NCBI GenBank assembly: GCA_934196725.1
Contig: CAKPWR010000029.1
Span: 1-33,952 of the forward strand
Reading direction: 5' to 3'
DNA: 33,952 nucleotides
DNA from: an uncultured Prevotella sp.
Lineage (GTDB): Bacteria > Bacteroidota > Bacteroidia > Bacteroidales > Bacteroidaceae
Below are positions 8,162-15,768 of this stretch, in pieces (position 1 is the stretch's first letter; the number at the start of each line of letters is the position of its first letter). The translations under genes and the position numbers were made by a program. The notes beneath the pieces are model-generated. The model saw only the letters and a program-made list of their open reading frames with translations. It searched no databases and was not told where the DNA came from.

Positions 8162-9616
8162 TTACTTAAAGTCAACGTCCTGTGTATTGAGAACCCAAGG
8201 GTTAACAGAAACAGTAACATCAAGATAGAACAAACCTTCCTTGTCTGGTGTACCGTTAGGAACCTGTGCACCAACGTTGAAGATATTGTTTACAGTCAAG
8301 CGATAGATGCTGTTACGCTGGATAGCATTCTCGTAACCGATGTACTGATCCTTGATAGCCTGCTTGTAGTATGTCTTACCGCAGTTGAAGACTTCAATCT
8401 TGTATGTCTGACGGAAGTTATCCAATTTGCTTTCTACAGTAGGATCACCCTCAGCGGTTGGTGCAGTCTTAGCTGCTGTCAACTCAGCCTTCATCTCGTC
8501 TGAAGTCTTACCACCGAAGAGACCATTTACATCATTGTAAGCTTTATAGATGTCAGCGAAGCTCTTGTAGATAACGTTGTTGTAACGGTAGAATGTACCA
8601 TCTGTGAAGTCTGCGTTAGTCATATCCTTGAGCTTTACAGTATATTCGAAGTACATTGAAGTTGCTGCAGTAGATGAGTTGTTCTCAAATACATAATCCT
8701 TATGAGTATTAGGAGCTGTTGCTGTAGTGAAGTAGTTTCCGTTCTCAAGCAAAGTAGCTGTACCGAACTCTTTTGTTGGCTGATAATATGTGATGTCTGA
8801 AGGAATGTTCAAAGTTGTTGCAGTCCAGTTCTGCATGATATAGCTCTTGTTAGACAAGTTAGAGATAGCGTAGCCTGTCATCTTGATAGACTCTACTTTC
8901 TTAACAGCATCTTCCATAGCCTTCTTCTCTGCAGCTGTAGCATCAGCCTTTGGATATGCTACGATAGCTGTAGCATTAGAAGTTGGCTCATCAATACGAG
9001 CTGTCAAACGCTCAATCTTGATAGCGCTTACTGCATTGTTGTATTTAATCTTTGCAGCACTAGTCTCCTTCTTGTTGTCATCGGTAAATACTACAGTATA
9101 ACCATTGCCATTAACATCTTTATCGTTCTGGTTGAACATTGCGAACTTAGTGTCTGTATCGTATGGCTGAGCAAACTTATTTGTTGCAGTGAAGATATTC
9201 TCCCATGGTTTAGCATCTGTTGCGTTAGCCAGGAAGTATACCTTATATGTTGCACCTGCAACCACCTTTTCTACTTCAATCTTAATCTGGGTAGAACCAT
9301 CATTACCCTGTGTTGGCTTACCTGCTTTCCATTCTGTATCTGAGATTTCCTTTGTGAAAACAACTTTACCAGCAGCATCTACCAAGTAGATTGTACCGCT
9401 TGTAACATCTGACTCTGCTGCTGTTGCATCCACTGTAGGCTTGTTAACTACAGTTCTGGTACCATCTGACTTTGGGGTCTGTACATTCAAGGTCATGTAG
9501 AAACCATTAACCTTGTTCTGGCTGTTACCTGCCAAATCCTCACTGTCACTGCAGCTAGTGAAAGACAAAGCTGCGGCTGAAACCAAGCTCATTACGAGCA
9601 AATTAACTTTTTTCAT
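8162..9616 (-). CDS. mfa1: Mfa1-like major fimbrillin lipoprotein
   Basis: 484 residues. The signal peptide ends in lipobox FTSC (Cys22). DGTRT with Arg54 is the likely Arg-directed cleavage site that frees the donor-strand groove. GTIYLVDAAGK is the first-domain strand. The N-terminal part is rich in Ala, Thr and Lys, typical of an abundant shaft subunit. The C-terminal domain contains GKTYYKQAIKD and ends in VNPWVLNTQDVDFK, which resembles the C-terminus of the adjacent anchor protein (VNNWVLNLQ). Its place directly before the Mfa2-like gene, with a hairpin between them, supports the major-subunit call. Cys22 would be lipidated during outer-membrane transport and lost on cleavage. Confidence 0.85.
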   Translation of the reverse strand: MKKVNLLVMSLVSAAALSFTSCSDSEDLAGNSQNKVNGFYMTLNVQTPKSDGTRTVVNKPTVDATAAESDVTSGTIYLVDAAGKVVFTKEISDTEWKAGKPTQGNDGSTQIKIEVEKVVAGATYKVYFLANATDAKPWENIFTATNKFAQPYDTDTKFAMFNQNDKDVNGNGYTVVFTDDNKKETSAAKIKYNNAVSAIKIERLTARIDEPTSNATAIVAYPKADATAAEKKAMEDAVKKVESIKMTGYAISNLSNKSYIMQNWTATTLNIPSDITYYQPTKEFGTATLLENGNYFTTATAPNTHKDYVFENNSSTAATSMYFEYTVKLKDMTNADFTDGTFYRYNNVIYKSFADIYKAYNDVNGLFGGKTSDEMKAELTAAKTAPTAEGDPTVESKLDNFRQTYKIEVFNCGKTYYKQAIKDQYIGYENAIQRNSIYRLTVNNIFNVGAQVPNGTPDKEGLFYLDVTVSVNPWVLNTQDVDFK

Positions 9617-9701
9617 AATCTTTTACTTGTTAATTTGTTAAAACGTTATTAATATTTTATTCTTATTTGTTATCTAAATTGTGTCGTTCGCAAACTGTAT
9701 T

Positions 9702-11150
9702 TTACAAGTTTGGAAGAATCTTTTCCAAGTTGCCTTGTGCGCCCTTGAGACCCGCAGCAGAAGCTTTCTCAAAGAAAGTCTTTGCCGTCTCATAATCCTC
9801 GTTCATGACAGCTAGACAACCGCGGGCATTATCAGCTTCAGCACCGTTGCCAGCCTTCTTGAGATATTTCTCTGCGCTGACCTTGTCGCCACGTTCGATG
9901 GCTGCATAAGCTGCATTGAGGTTAGCAAGCTGATCTTCCGGGAACATTCTTACAGCAACATCGAATACATTGTTGAATTCATCGCTGCCCTTAGGATAAC
10001 TCTGTGCCACCATATACATCTCCTGCAGCGAAAGTTTCTGAGGACGGGTCTTGATGACTTTGCGCGCTTCTTCCAGATTGAAAGCCTTTACATCATACTT
10101 GATGGTGTAGTCCGTGCGGCGCAGTCCTGGCCATACATTCTTCACGAGATAGCGGAAACCTTCTCCTGCTTTTGAAGCGATTGCCTTTTCTGTTTCATCA
10201 GGACTCAGGTTGCTGTTCATGATGCTCAACACTTGCTCTTTGGCAGGCATGTCATGGTTTTCAACAAAATTTCTGGTTCCTTCCCAATCCTCAGCTGTGC
10301 TTGTTATCGCAAACAGTTTTTGATCAATAGTATAGGTCTTCAACAGATAATTGCTGAGAGCCTGTGTACGGTTGTGTGCCAGTTTCTCGTTGTTGGCATA
10401 TCTGCCGTCTGGTGAAGCATAACCGTGAAGTATAATAGATGTAATTGTAACATCTGGGTCATTCTTGACGAGATCAAGCGTCTTGCGGATTGTTTCAAGT
10501 TCAGAGGCATTGTTGCCCAAGTCGTAAACGATATCCCATTTATTGATATGGAAGTTCAGTTTTGCTGAACCGTTTTCCTGTCTTGCCTTGATAGGCTCTG
10601 CCTTTGGTTCTATGTAGGCATGATAGAGCTTCTCTGGTGTAGAGAGTGCATTGCCCAGGGAATTGAGGATACCTTCATCCAACAATGTCTGGTTGCAGCC
10701 GCAGGCATCGTGAGCCACGAGCATCTGCGAGTTCTTCATCCAGTTGCTGTAAGGTACGGTGTAAGCGTAATGGATGGTTTGTGGCTCCTTGTTGTTGCGC
10801 AGTGCCACAACGAGTGGGTTAGGGGTAGCTGTTTGCTGGTTGCGCTGATAGTAGATGTATCTTTTGCGTCCCATCACCTCAACAGCCGGCATCTTCAGCG
10901 TATCTTCTCCGCTTACGATCATCGGTGTGTAAACCAAACCCTTGTTGCTGCCAAGCATTACCTTGTCAAGGTTGAGGTCCATCTGCACACTCACCTTATT
11001 GCCTTTTTTCTTGATTACTTTATTGATTACCTGGATATTCTTGCCTTCCTGAATCTCATTTGCGTTTCTGCTGTCAGCTGAGGCTGGCAAAGCAATCATC
11101 AGCATGAAGGCTCCGAGTAAGTTTTCTGTTATCTGATATGAAATATTCAT
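9702..11150 (-). CDS. DUF3868 / OmpA-like / TPR protein of the fimbrial operon
   Basis: 482 residues. The first ~115 residues resemble DUF3868, a domain that accompanies fimbrillin genes in Bacteroidales. Around residues 205-300 there is an OmpA-like peptidoglycan-contact domain, marked by LHGYASPDGRYANN and the following AHNRTQALSNYLL helix. The last ~90 residues look like TPR helices (ANLNAAYAAIERGDK, ETAKTFFEKASAAG). The N-terminal signal (GAFMLMIALPASADS) is hydrophobic but unusually lacks basic residues. An AAAGGAAAG ribosome-binding site precedes the start. I infer a periplasmic or outer-membrane scaffold that ties the fimbrial machinery to the cell wall; its real function is unknown. 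It lies 33 bp after the DUF3575 gene and 85 bp before the major fimbrillin. Confidence 0.82.
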   Translation of the reverse strand: MNISYQITENLLGAFMLMIALPASADSRNANEIQEGKNIQVINKVIKKKGNKVSVQMDLNLDKVMLGSNKGLVYTPMIVSGEDTLKMPAVEVMGRKRYIYYQRNQQTATPNPLVVALRNNKEPQTIHYAYTVPYSNWMKNSQMLVAHDACGCNQTLLDEGILNSLGNALSTPEKLYHAYIEPKAEPIKARQENGSAKLNFHINKWDIVYDLGNNASELETIRKTLDLVKNDPDVTITSIILHGYASPDGRYANNEKLAHNRTQALSNYLLKTYTIDQKLFAITSTAEDWEGTRNFVENHDMPAKEQVLSIMNSNLSPDETEKAIASKAGEGFRYLVKNVWPGLRRTDYTIKYDVKAFNLEEARKVIKTRPQKLSLQEMYMVAQSYPKGSDEFNNVFDVAVRMFPEDQLANLNAAYAAIERGDKVSAEKYLKKAGNGAEADNARGCLAVMNEDYETAKTFFEKASAAGLKGAQGNLEKILPNL

Positions 11151-11183
11151 AGGTACTTTCCTTTAAATGTTCTGTTGATGAAT

Positions 11184-11768
11184 TTAGAAAACATACACTA
11201 GGTTGAGTGCGGCTTTGGTTGGTCCCACATAATGGTGGGTTTTATCGCTCTCAAGCTTTTCGCCGCAACTGGTACATTCAAACTTATCAGATTTACTGTA
11301 AGTATATCCAACACCCAGTTCCGCTTCAAAGTTCCAGTGCTTTGACAGCACCCAGGAATATCCGTAAGCGATGCCTGCACCTGCAAACCATCCTTCATAT
11401 CGATAGTCCTTCAGTTTGGAAAAGTCTGTTCCCAGAAACTTAAAGTCTGCATTGACATTACCTATATTATATGCACCGCCAATGGCATGGAATCCCACAA
11501 AATGTCCCATCATCTTGTTGCAAAACCAATATCTTGCCTCTGGTTGAACTAACCAGTGTTTCCATTTCTTATTATTAGAATAGGTCCAAGGATTATAATT
11601 GGCAGAGACGTCAAGGGTCCATTTGGGTGATAGCCCAAATTCTGCTCCAAGATTGATGGTGCTGGTTGCATCATACAGCAGGTTGCTCTTTACAGCCACC
11701 TTTTGTGCTAAGGCAGAGCTTATGAAGCCAAAGATTGCCACTAGCACAAATAAAATCCTTTTATTCAT
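11184..11768 (-). CDS. DUF3575 outer-membrane protein, first gene of the fimbrial operon
   Basis: 194 residues with a clean signal peptide (cleavage after ALAQ, about residue 22). The opening VAVKSNLLYDATSTINLGAE and the amphipathic aromatic strands that follow (NYNPWTYSNNKKWKHW, PEARYWF) match DUF3575, a small beta-barrel-like family usually found next to DUF3868 and fimbrillin genes. It ends in an aromatic strand, LNLVYVF, typical of outer-membrane barrels. AAGGAA eight bases upstream supports the start. It is the promoter-proximal gene and has a leader of about 165 nt. A role in assembly or export of fimbriae is inferred from context only. Confidence 0.85.
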   Translation of the reverse strand: MNKRILFVLVAIFGFISSALAQKVAVKSNLLYDATSTINLGAEFGLSPKWTLDVSANYNPWTYSNNKKWKHWLVQPEARYWFCNKMMGHFVGFHAIGGAYNIGNVNADFKFLGTDFSKLKDYRYEGWFAGAGIAYGYSWVLSKHWNFEAELGVGYTYSKSDKFECTSCGEKLESDKTHHYVGPTKAALNLVYVF

Positions 11769-11939
11769 GATTCCTTAGTTAAAACTTAATATTTTACCGG
11801 CGACTTTTCATCACCTTTTACTTATATACTTGATACTTATCCAATTCCTTATGTTTGTAGAGGTCCTTTCAATTGTTCTCAATTTACTTTTTCTCTACTT
11901 TCAGTCGATGCTTTACGTCCATCGTTCTGAAATCGAGTG

Positions 11940-11971
11940 CAAAAGTATATAATTATCGTCAAACCACCAAA
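11940..11971 (-). promoter_or_regulatory. Promoter of the fimbrial operon (Bacteroidetes -33/-7 type)
   Basis: On the minus strand TTTG (11971-11968) is followed after 20 bp by TACTTTTG (11947-11940), then CA. This matches the primary Bacteroidetes sigma consensus TTTG-N19-21-TAnnTTTG and predicts a transcript start near 11932, with a leader of about 165 nt before the DUF3575 gene. Confidence 0.75.
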
Positions 11972-12073
11972 CTTTTTTACCCTGAAAAATACTGAAAAAT
12001 GCATTTTGTTATCATTTTAACCACTGATTTATACTTAAAGTTGTTAAATTCTACATTTTTTTCTTTTTTTATG

Positions 12074-12103
12074 ATTGATTTTTGATGGAATATAGTAATT
12101 TTG
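12074..12103 (+). promoter_or_regulatory. Promoter of the LuxR-type regulator gene
   Basis: TAATTTTG (12096-12103) followed by CA is a good -7 box. ATTG (12074-12077) at 18 bp is a slightly short-spaced -33 match. It lies about 95 bp upstream of the ATG. Confidence 0.55.
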
Positions 12104-12198
12104 CATCGATTAATTCTTGAATTGGATAAAATGTTAAAAAGGACATGAATCCGTAAGCTTATGTATAAGTTAATAAAAATAATGCATACCGAAACAAA

Positions 12199-13191
12199 AT
12201 GGAACTAAAAAATCATATAATAAACCTGATATTGAGAGTTGAGCACCATCTGTGCCCAATTTACTGCGGTGTCGTCGATCGTCACCGTGTCGTTGCTTTC
12301 CTGTTGCTTACTTTGGCAGAGATGTTTATCATCCCATTCCATCTACTTTTATTTATTATATTAGGTGAACCATGGGGACTTAGTCTTACCGTCATTCATG
12401 CCTTGATATTATTGGGATTACAGTTCGCCATCTGGAAAAGGAAACTCGATTTCTCAATAGGTATATCTTCCATTTATCTGTTGCTGTTTGCCAAACTGGC
12501 TGTTGATACCGTCTTCTGTTCTGTTTTTGGATGCGAAACGGATGAGATGAGCATCCTCAGCAACATATTTATTATGTTTATCATTGCCATCACTGCGCTT
12601 ACCCAGCAGTTGAAGAAGACCTCTCTGACGATAGTCATTGGTATGCTGCCAGTGATTTCCTTCTTTTTTGCCCGTAATAATTATATGTCTACGCTGTTCA
12701 GTGTCAAGGCGATATTTCTTGGCTTTGTACTGGTAGTCTATGCAGCTATCTACCAGATGAAGGAAATTACCAAAAATCTGCGCCAACCCAAGCGAATTAA
12801 TGCGATAGAAAAGAAAGCATTGGATATGATAGCCAATATGGAGGACTCAAACGTTGATAAAACCGGTAATCTGATGGAGCATCTGACCCCTGAATTGCGT
12901 GAACGTATTATCAATAAGGCATCAGAGCATATCCGTAAGACGGAATATGACAAAATATTATGGAATCAGGTATGCGAAGGCTTGACCAATAGTGAAAAAC
13001 AAATCTGCAAGCTGGTTTATGAAGGAAAATCACTGAAGGAGATGTGCGACTTGCTGCAAAAGTCAGAGTCGAACATCACCAGTCAGCGTAGCCATATCCG
13101 TAAGAAACTGAATATGGATAGAAAAGACGATTTACGTCAGGTTCTGGAAGCAAGAATCTCCCAGGTAAGGGAGACCTCTTCTTTATCTTAG
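12199..13191 (+). CDS. Membrane-bound LuxR-type HTH transcriptional regulator
   Basis: 330 residues. About six hydrophobic segments fill residues 31-185 (roughly 31-56, 60-78, 86-109, 118-136, 141-157, 168-185). A charged linker follows, then a LuxR/GerE-type helix-turn-helix at about 262-307 (LTNSEKQICKLVYEGKS...SESNITSQRSHIRKKLNM). No receiver or ligand-binding domain is visible, so signal input would be through the membrane domain. It is divergent from the fimbrial operon and shares the intervening 430 bp, which makes it the likely regulator of fimbriae; that link is inference. No strong ribosome-binding site precedes the ATG. Its TAG overlaps the TAA of the convergent nnr gene by two bases. 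Confidence 0.85.
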   Translation: MELKNHIINLILRVEHHLCPIYCGVVDRHRVVAFLLLTLAEMFIIPFHLLLFIILGEPWGLSLTVIHALILLGLQFAIWKRKLDFSIGISSIYLLLFAKLAVDTVFCSVFGCETDEMSILSNIFIMFIIAITALTQQLKKTSLTIVIGMLPVISFFFARNNYMSTLFSVKAIFLGFVLVVYAAIYQMKEITKNLRQPKRINAIEKKALDMIANMEDSNVDKTGNLMEHLTPELRERIINKASEHIRKTEYDKILWNQVCEGLTNSEKQICKLVYEGKSLKEMCDLLQKSESNITSQRSHIRKKLNMDRKDDLRQVLEARISQVRETSSLS

Positions 13192-14702
13192 TCTTCCATT
13201 CTCAGGAATGCCTTTGGCAGATATTGTATGATGTCGCTGGCAATGAGGCTTTCCTTGCCCAAGTCTTTGGCGGCAAGGTCGCCAGCCAGACCGTGCAGGT
13301 GCATTCCCAGACGGCAGGCATCAGCCTGCTTGTATCCTCTTGCCAGGAGGGCTGTGATGATACCTGTCAGTACATCGCCGCTTCCTGCAGTAGCCATGCC
13401 ACTGTTGCCGGTAGAGCAGAATTCTACCTTACCGTCAGGATGGCAGAGGGCAGAATAGTGACCCTTTAATATAATGTACGCCTGTAAGCGCTCTGCCAGT
13501 TCGCTGGCTTTTGAGAGCCGTTCGTTGCAATTGCTGCTGGTATTGCCAGCCAGGCGGTCCAGTTCCTTTGGGTGTGGCGTGAGGATGATGTCCTTTGGCA
13601 GTTGCTGCATCCAGGCACGATGGCTGGAGAGGATGTTCAGAGCATCTGCGTCTACGACAACCGGACAGCTGGCACGGCGCAGTTGGGCTATCAGGGCGAT
13701 GGCGGTAGTCTCGTTGGTTCCCAGTCCGGGACCGATACCCATGGCATGGAAGCTCTCTGTTTCTACCGGTTCGCTGAAGATGGTTTCTTCTGAATCCATC
13801 TGCAGTACCGCTTCCGGTACGCTTATCTGCATGATTTCGTAGTTGCGTTTTGGCGTGTGGGTAGTCACTTTGCCCACACCGCTTCTCAGGCAAGCCTTGG
13901 TGGCAAGGACCGATGCACCGCACATGCCGTAGCTTCCGGCAATGATGAGTGCATTGCCCATGCTTCCCTTATGCGCAAAATCATTGCGTGGATGCATCAG
14001 CAGTCTGATGTCTTTTTCTTCCAGAATGCTGTATCTGCAATCTGTATTTTTGATATATTCTGTAGAAAGTCTGATGTCAAGCACTTTCAGACGACCCAGA
14101 TACTGCTGGTTGTCAGCCATCATCATGCATAGTTTTTTCTGCTGGAGGGTCAGGGTCAGGTCAGCCCGGATGATGTTGGACTGGATGTTGTAGGAATTAT
14201 CCTCGGTCATCAGTCCCGTAGGAATGTCGATACTTACCACTTTGGCTGCACTCTGGTTGATGTATTTTACCATTGCGGCAAAACCACCAGCCAGCGGCTT
14301 GTTCAGTCCGCTTCCAAAGAGACCGTCAATCACGAGCATACCCGCTTCGAGCTGTGGAGGATCGAAGTTGAGGACAACCTCCGTAAATTTCACTCTTTTT
14401 GCATCCAGGAGCCTTTTCTTGTTGGCTGCACAGTCGGCTGATAGTTTGTTGTGCACGTTGAACAGATATACATTCACCTGATATCCGTCCTCGCTGAGCA
14501 GTCTGGCAACAGCAAGGGCGTCGCCGCCATTGTTGCCAGGTCCGGCAAAGACGACCACGGGTGTACGGTTGGTCCATTCTTCCTCGATGGCACGGGTCAA
14601 AGCTTTGGCAGCGCGTTCCATGAGGTTGAGCGATGATATGGGTTCATGCTCAATGGTGTATTTGTCTAGCTCATGTATCTGAGCACTTGTGAATATTTTC
14701 AT
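13188..14702 (-). CDS. nnr: Bifunctional NAD(P)H-hydrate epimerase / ADP-dependent NAD(P)H-hydrate dehydratase
   Basis: 504 residues, the usual fused length. The N-terminal half is the YjeF_N epimerase domain with the AGPGNNGGD motif at 53-61. The C-terminal half is the ribokinase-like dehydratase with KGSMGNALIIAGS, GIGPGLGT, VVDADALNIL, LTPHPKELDRL and the ATP-site NSGMATAGSGDVLTG. The enzyme repairs hydrated NADH and NADPH in the cytoplasm: the epimerase interconverts R and S forms, and the dehydratase restores NAD(P)H using ADP. A TACTTTTG -7 box at 14752-14745 lies about 40 bp upstream. All key motifs appear intact. Confidence 0.95.
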   Translation of the reverse strand: MKIFTSAQIHELDKYTIEHEPISSLNLMERAAKALTRAIEEEWTNRTPVVVFAGPGNNGGDALAVARLLSEDGYQVNVYLFNVHNKLSADCAANKKRLLDAKRVKFTEVVLNFDPPQLEAGMLVIDGLFGSGLNKPLAGGFAAMVKYINQSAAKVVSIDIPTGLMTEDNSYNIQSNIIRADLTLTLQQKKLCMMMADNQQYLGRLKVLDIRLSTEYIKNTDCRYSILEEKDIRLLMHPRNDFAHKGSMGNALIIAGSYGMCGASVLATKACLRSGVGKVTTHTPKRNYEIMQISVPEAVLQMDSEETIFSEPVETESFHAMGIGPGLGTNETTAIALIAQLRRASCPVVVDADALNILSSHRAWMQQLPKDIILTPHPKELDRLAGNTSSNCNERLSKASELAERLQAYIILKGHYSALCHPDGKVEFCSTGNSGMATAGSGDVLTGIITALLARGYKQADACRLGMHLHGLAGDLAAKDLGKESLIASDIIQYLPKAFLRMED

Positions 14703-14744
14703 ATATTAATGTATATTATGTCCGATTATCTGATTAAATTAATG

Positions 14745-14752
14745 CAAAAGTA
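14745..14752 (-). promoter_or_regulatory. -7 box for nnr
   Basis: The minus strand reads TACTTTTGCA, a full TAnnTTTG match about 40 bp before the nnr start. I could not find a good -33 partner at 19-21 bp. Confidence 0.5.
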
Positions 14753-14795
14753 CTAAAAAAAGTCGATGAATGGATGAAGTTTCATGTTTTTTTCG

Positions 14796-14803
14796 TATTT
14801 TTG
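14796..14803 (+). promoter_or_regulatory. -7 box for hpt
   Basis: TATTTTTG followed by CA, 25 bp before the hpt ATG at 14829. It shows that longer frames starting at 14784 would begin upstream of the transcript start, and so fixes the hpt start at 14829. The -33 element is weak. Confidence 0.6.
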
Positions 14804-14828
14804 CAGAAAATATTATATCATCAAGACT

Positions 14829-15368
14829 ATGGGCATAGTAAAAATCAAGGATAAGACCTTCAAAACCTCCATTCCAGAGGCAGAGATTCTGAAGAAGGTA
14901 CAGGTCGTTGCCGACCGTATCAACAAGGATTACGAAGGTAAGAAGCCAGTGTTCCTGGCTGTGTTGAATGGTTCGTTTATCTTCGCTGCCGATCTGATGC
15001 GAATGATTACGGTACCGAGCGAGATTTCGTTTGTGAAGTATGCTTCCTACGAGGGCATCAGCTCTACCGGCAGCATGAAGACCCTGATGGGCATCAACCA
15101 GGACCTGGAAGGCCGTGATGTCATCATTGTTGAAGACATTGTTGATTCCGGTTTTACCATGGCTCACATGATTGAGGATCTGAAGAAGAAGAATCCGGCC
15201 AGCATCGAGATTTGTTCGCTCCTCGTGAAGCCAGGCAACCTGAAGGTTGATCTGGACATCAACTATGCCGTGATGGAAATCCCTAACGATTTCATCGTGG
15301 GATATGGATTAGATTATGACCAAGAAGGCAGAAACCTCCGCGACATCTACACGATTGTAGAAGAATAG
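14829..15368 (+). CDS. hpt: Hypoxanthine phosphoribosyltransferase
   Basis: 179 residues, normal for the family. The PRPP-binding signature VIIVEDIVDSGFTM lies at residues 98-111, and LNGSFIFAADL (46-56) is the other active-site loop. The enzyme salvages hypoxanthine (and probably guanine) to IMP/GMP in the cytoplasm. The start at 14829 is chosen because the promoter -7 box lies at 14796-14803 and the protein then begins MGIVKIKDKTF. It appears to head a plus-strand unit with two small membrane-protein genes and adk, joining purine salvage to adenylate balance. Confidence 0.95.
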   Translation: MGIVKIKDKTFKTSIPEAEILKKVQVVADRINKDYEGKKPVFLAVLNGSFIFAADLMRMITVPSEISFVKYASYEGISSTGSMKTLMGINQDLEGRDVIIVEDIVDSGFTMAHMIEDLKKKNPASIEICSLLVKPGNLKVDLDINYAVMEIPNDFIVGYGLDYDQEGRNLRDIYTIVEE

Positions 15369-15378
15369 GGGGTGAAGC

Positions 15379-15621
15379 ATGTGGGAGAAGATTAGTGATT
15401 ATTGCTTGGATGTCTCCAAGTATCTTATAACAGCAGCGTTTATAACGACTTTTGTTGGAGATATTGGGGAAGAACTTCATTGGCTTATTTATCTGATTAG
15501 CTTTATCTTGGCAGTGGGGCTTTTTTGGGTCGCTCTGTATTTTGACAAGAAAGGTAAAAAAGAGAAAGAAGAAAAACGTAAAAAATATACTAAGTTTAAC
15601 AATAAAAATAGGAGGATATAA
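15379..15621 (+). CDS. Small two-helix membrane protein, function unknown
   Basis: 80 residues. Two hydrophobic segments (about 15-30 and 35-55) are followed by a strongly basic tail (KKGKKEKEEKRKK...). The tail suggests an N-in/C-in hairpin in the inner membrane with cytoplasmic contacts. It starts 10 bp after hpt, preceded by GGGGGTG, and is followed after 2 bp by another tiny membrane-protein gene. It may belong to the small Bacteroidales membrane families given only DUF numbers; I do not recognise a function. Co-transcription with hpt and adk is likely. Confidence 0.7.
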   Translation: MWEKISDYCLDVSKYLITAAFITTFVGDIGEELHWLIYLISFILAVGLFWVALYFDKKGKKEKEEKRKKYTKFNNKNRRI

Positions 15622-15623
15622 GT

Positions 15624-15725
15624 ATGAACACTTTAATCTTTTTAGGTATGTTCACTGTTTTCTTTGGTGTAACGATTGCTATACTTTTGTCTCCTTGGGG
15701 GCAGAAATGGATGAATGAATATTAG
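15624..15725 (+). CDS. 33-residue single-helix membrane peptide
   Basis: The frame MNTLIFLGMFTVF...WMNEY is 33 codons long. It is mostly one transmembrane helix, ending in a short polar tail with two Trp residues. Its support is a textbook GGAGG seven bases upstream of the ATG, lying inside the end of the preceding gene, and a 2-bp gap to that gene, which together suggest translational coupling. The partner 80-residue protein is also a membrane protein, so the two may work as a pair. The function is unknown. Confidence 0.6.
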   Translation: MNTLIFLGMFTVFFGVTIAILLSPWGQKWMNEY

Positions 15726-15768
15726 TTTCTGACACAACATAAAACAATTTATATATATTAAGGTAAAA

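Larger units (their letters stand above)
11769..12198. other. 430-bp divergent regulatory gap between fimbrial operon and LuxR-type gene
   Basis: It holds back-to-back promoters (11940-11971 minus, 12074-12103 plus) and long A/T-rich leaders on both sides. A near-copy of the fimbrial leader repeat lies at 11815-11831. On the minus strand two tiny open frames lie in the fimbrial leader: 12 codons at 11884-11922 and 5 codons (MKSRR) at 11794-11811, the latter after AAAAGG. No other gene is visible. Confidence 0.6.

Noticed and set aside
12161..12208. A 15-codon frame overlapping the LuxR-type start
   Set aside because: No ribosome-binding site is visible and short frames of this size are common by chance in A/T-rich leaders.
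14784..14828. Longer N-terminus for hpt
   Set aside because: It would begin upstream of the -7 box at 14796-14803, and the added residues do not resemble the family N-terminus.
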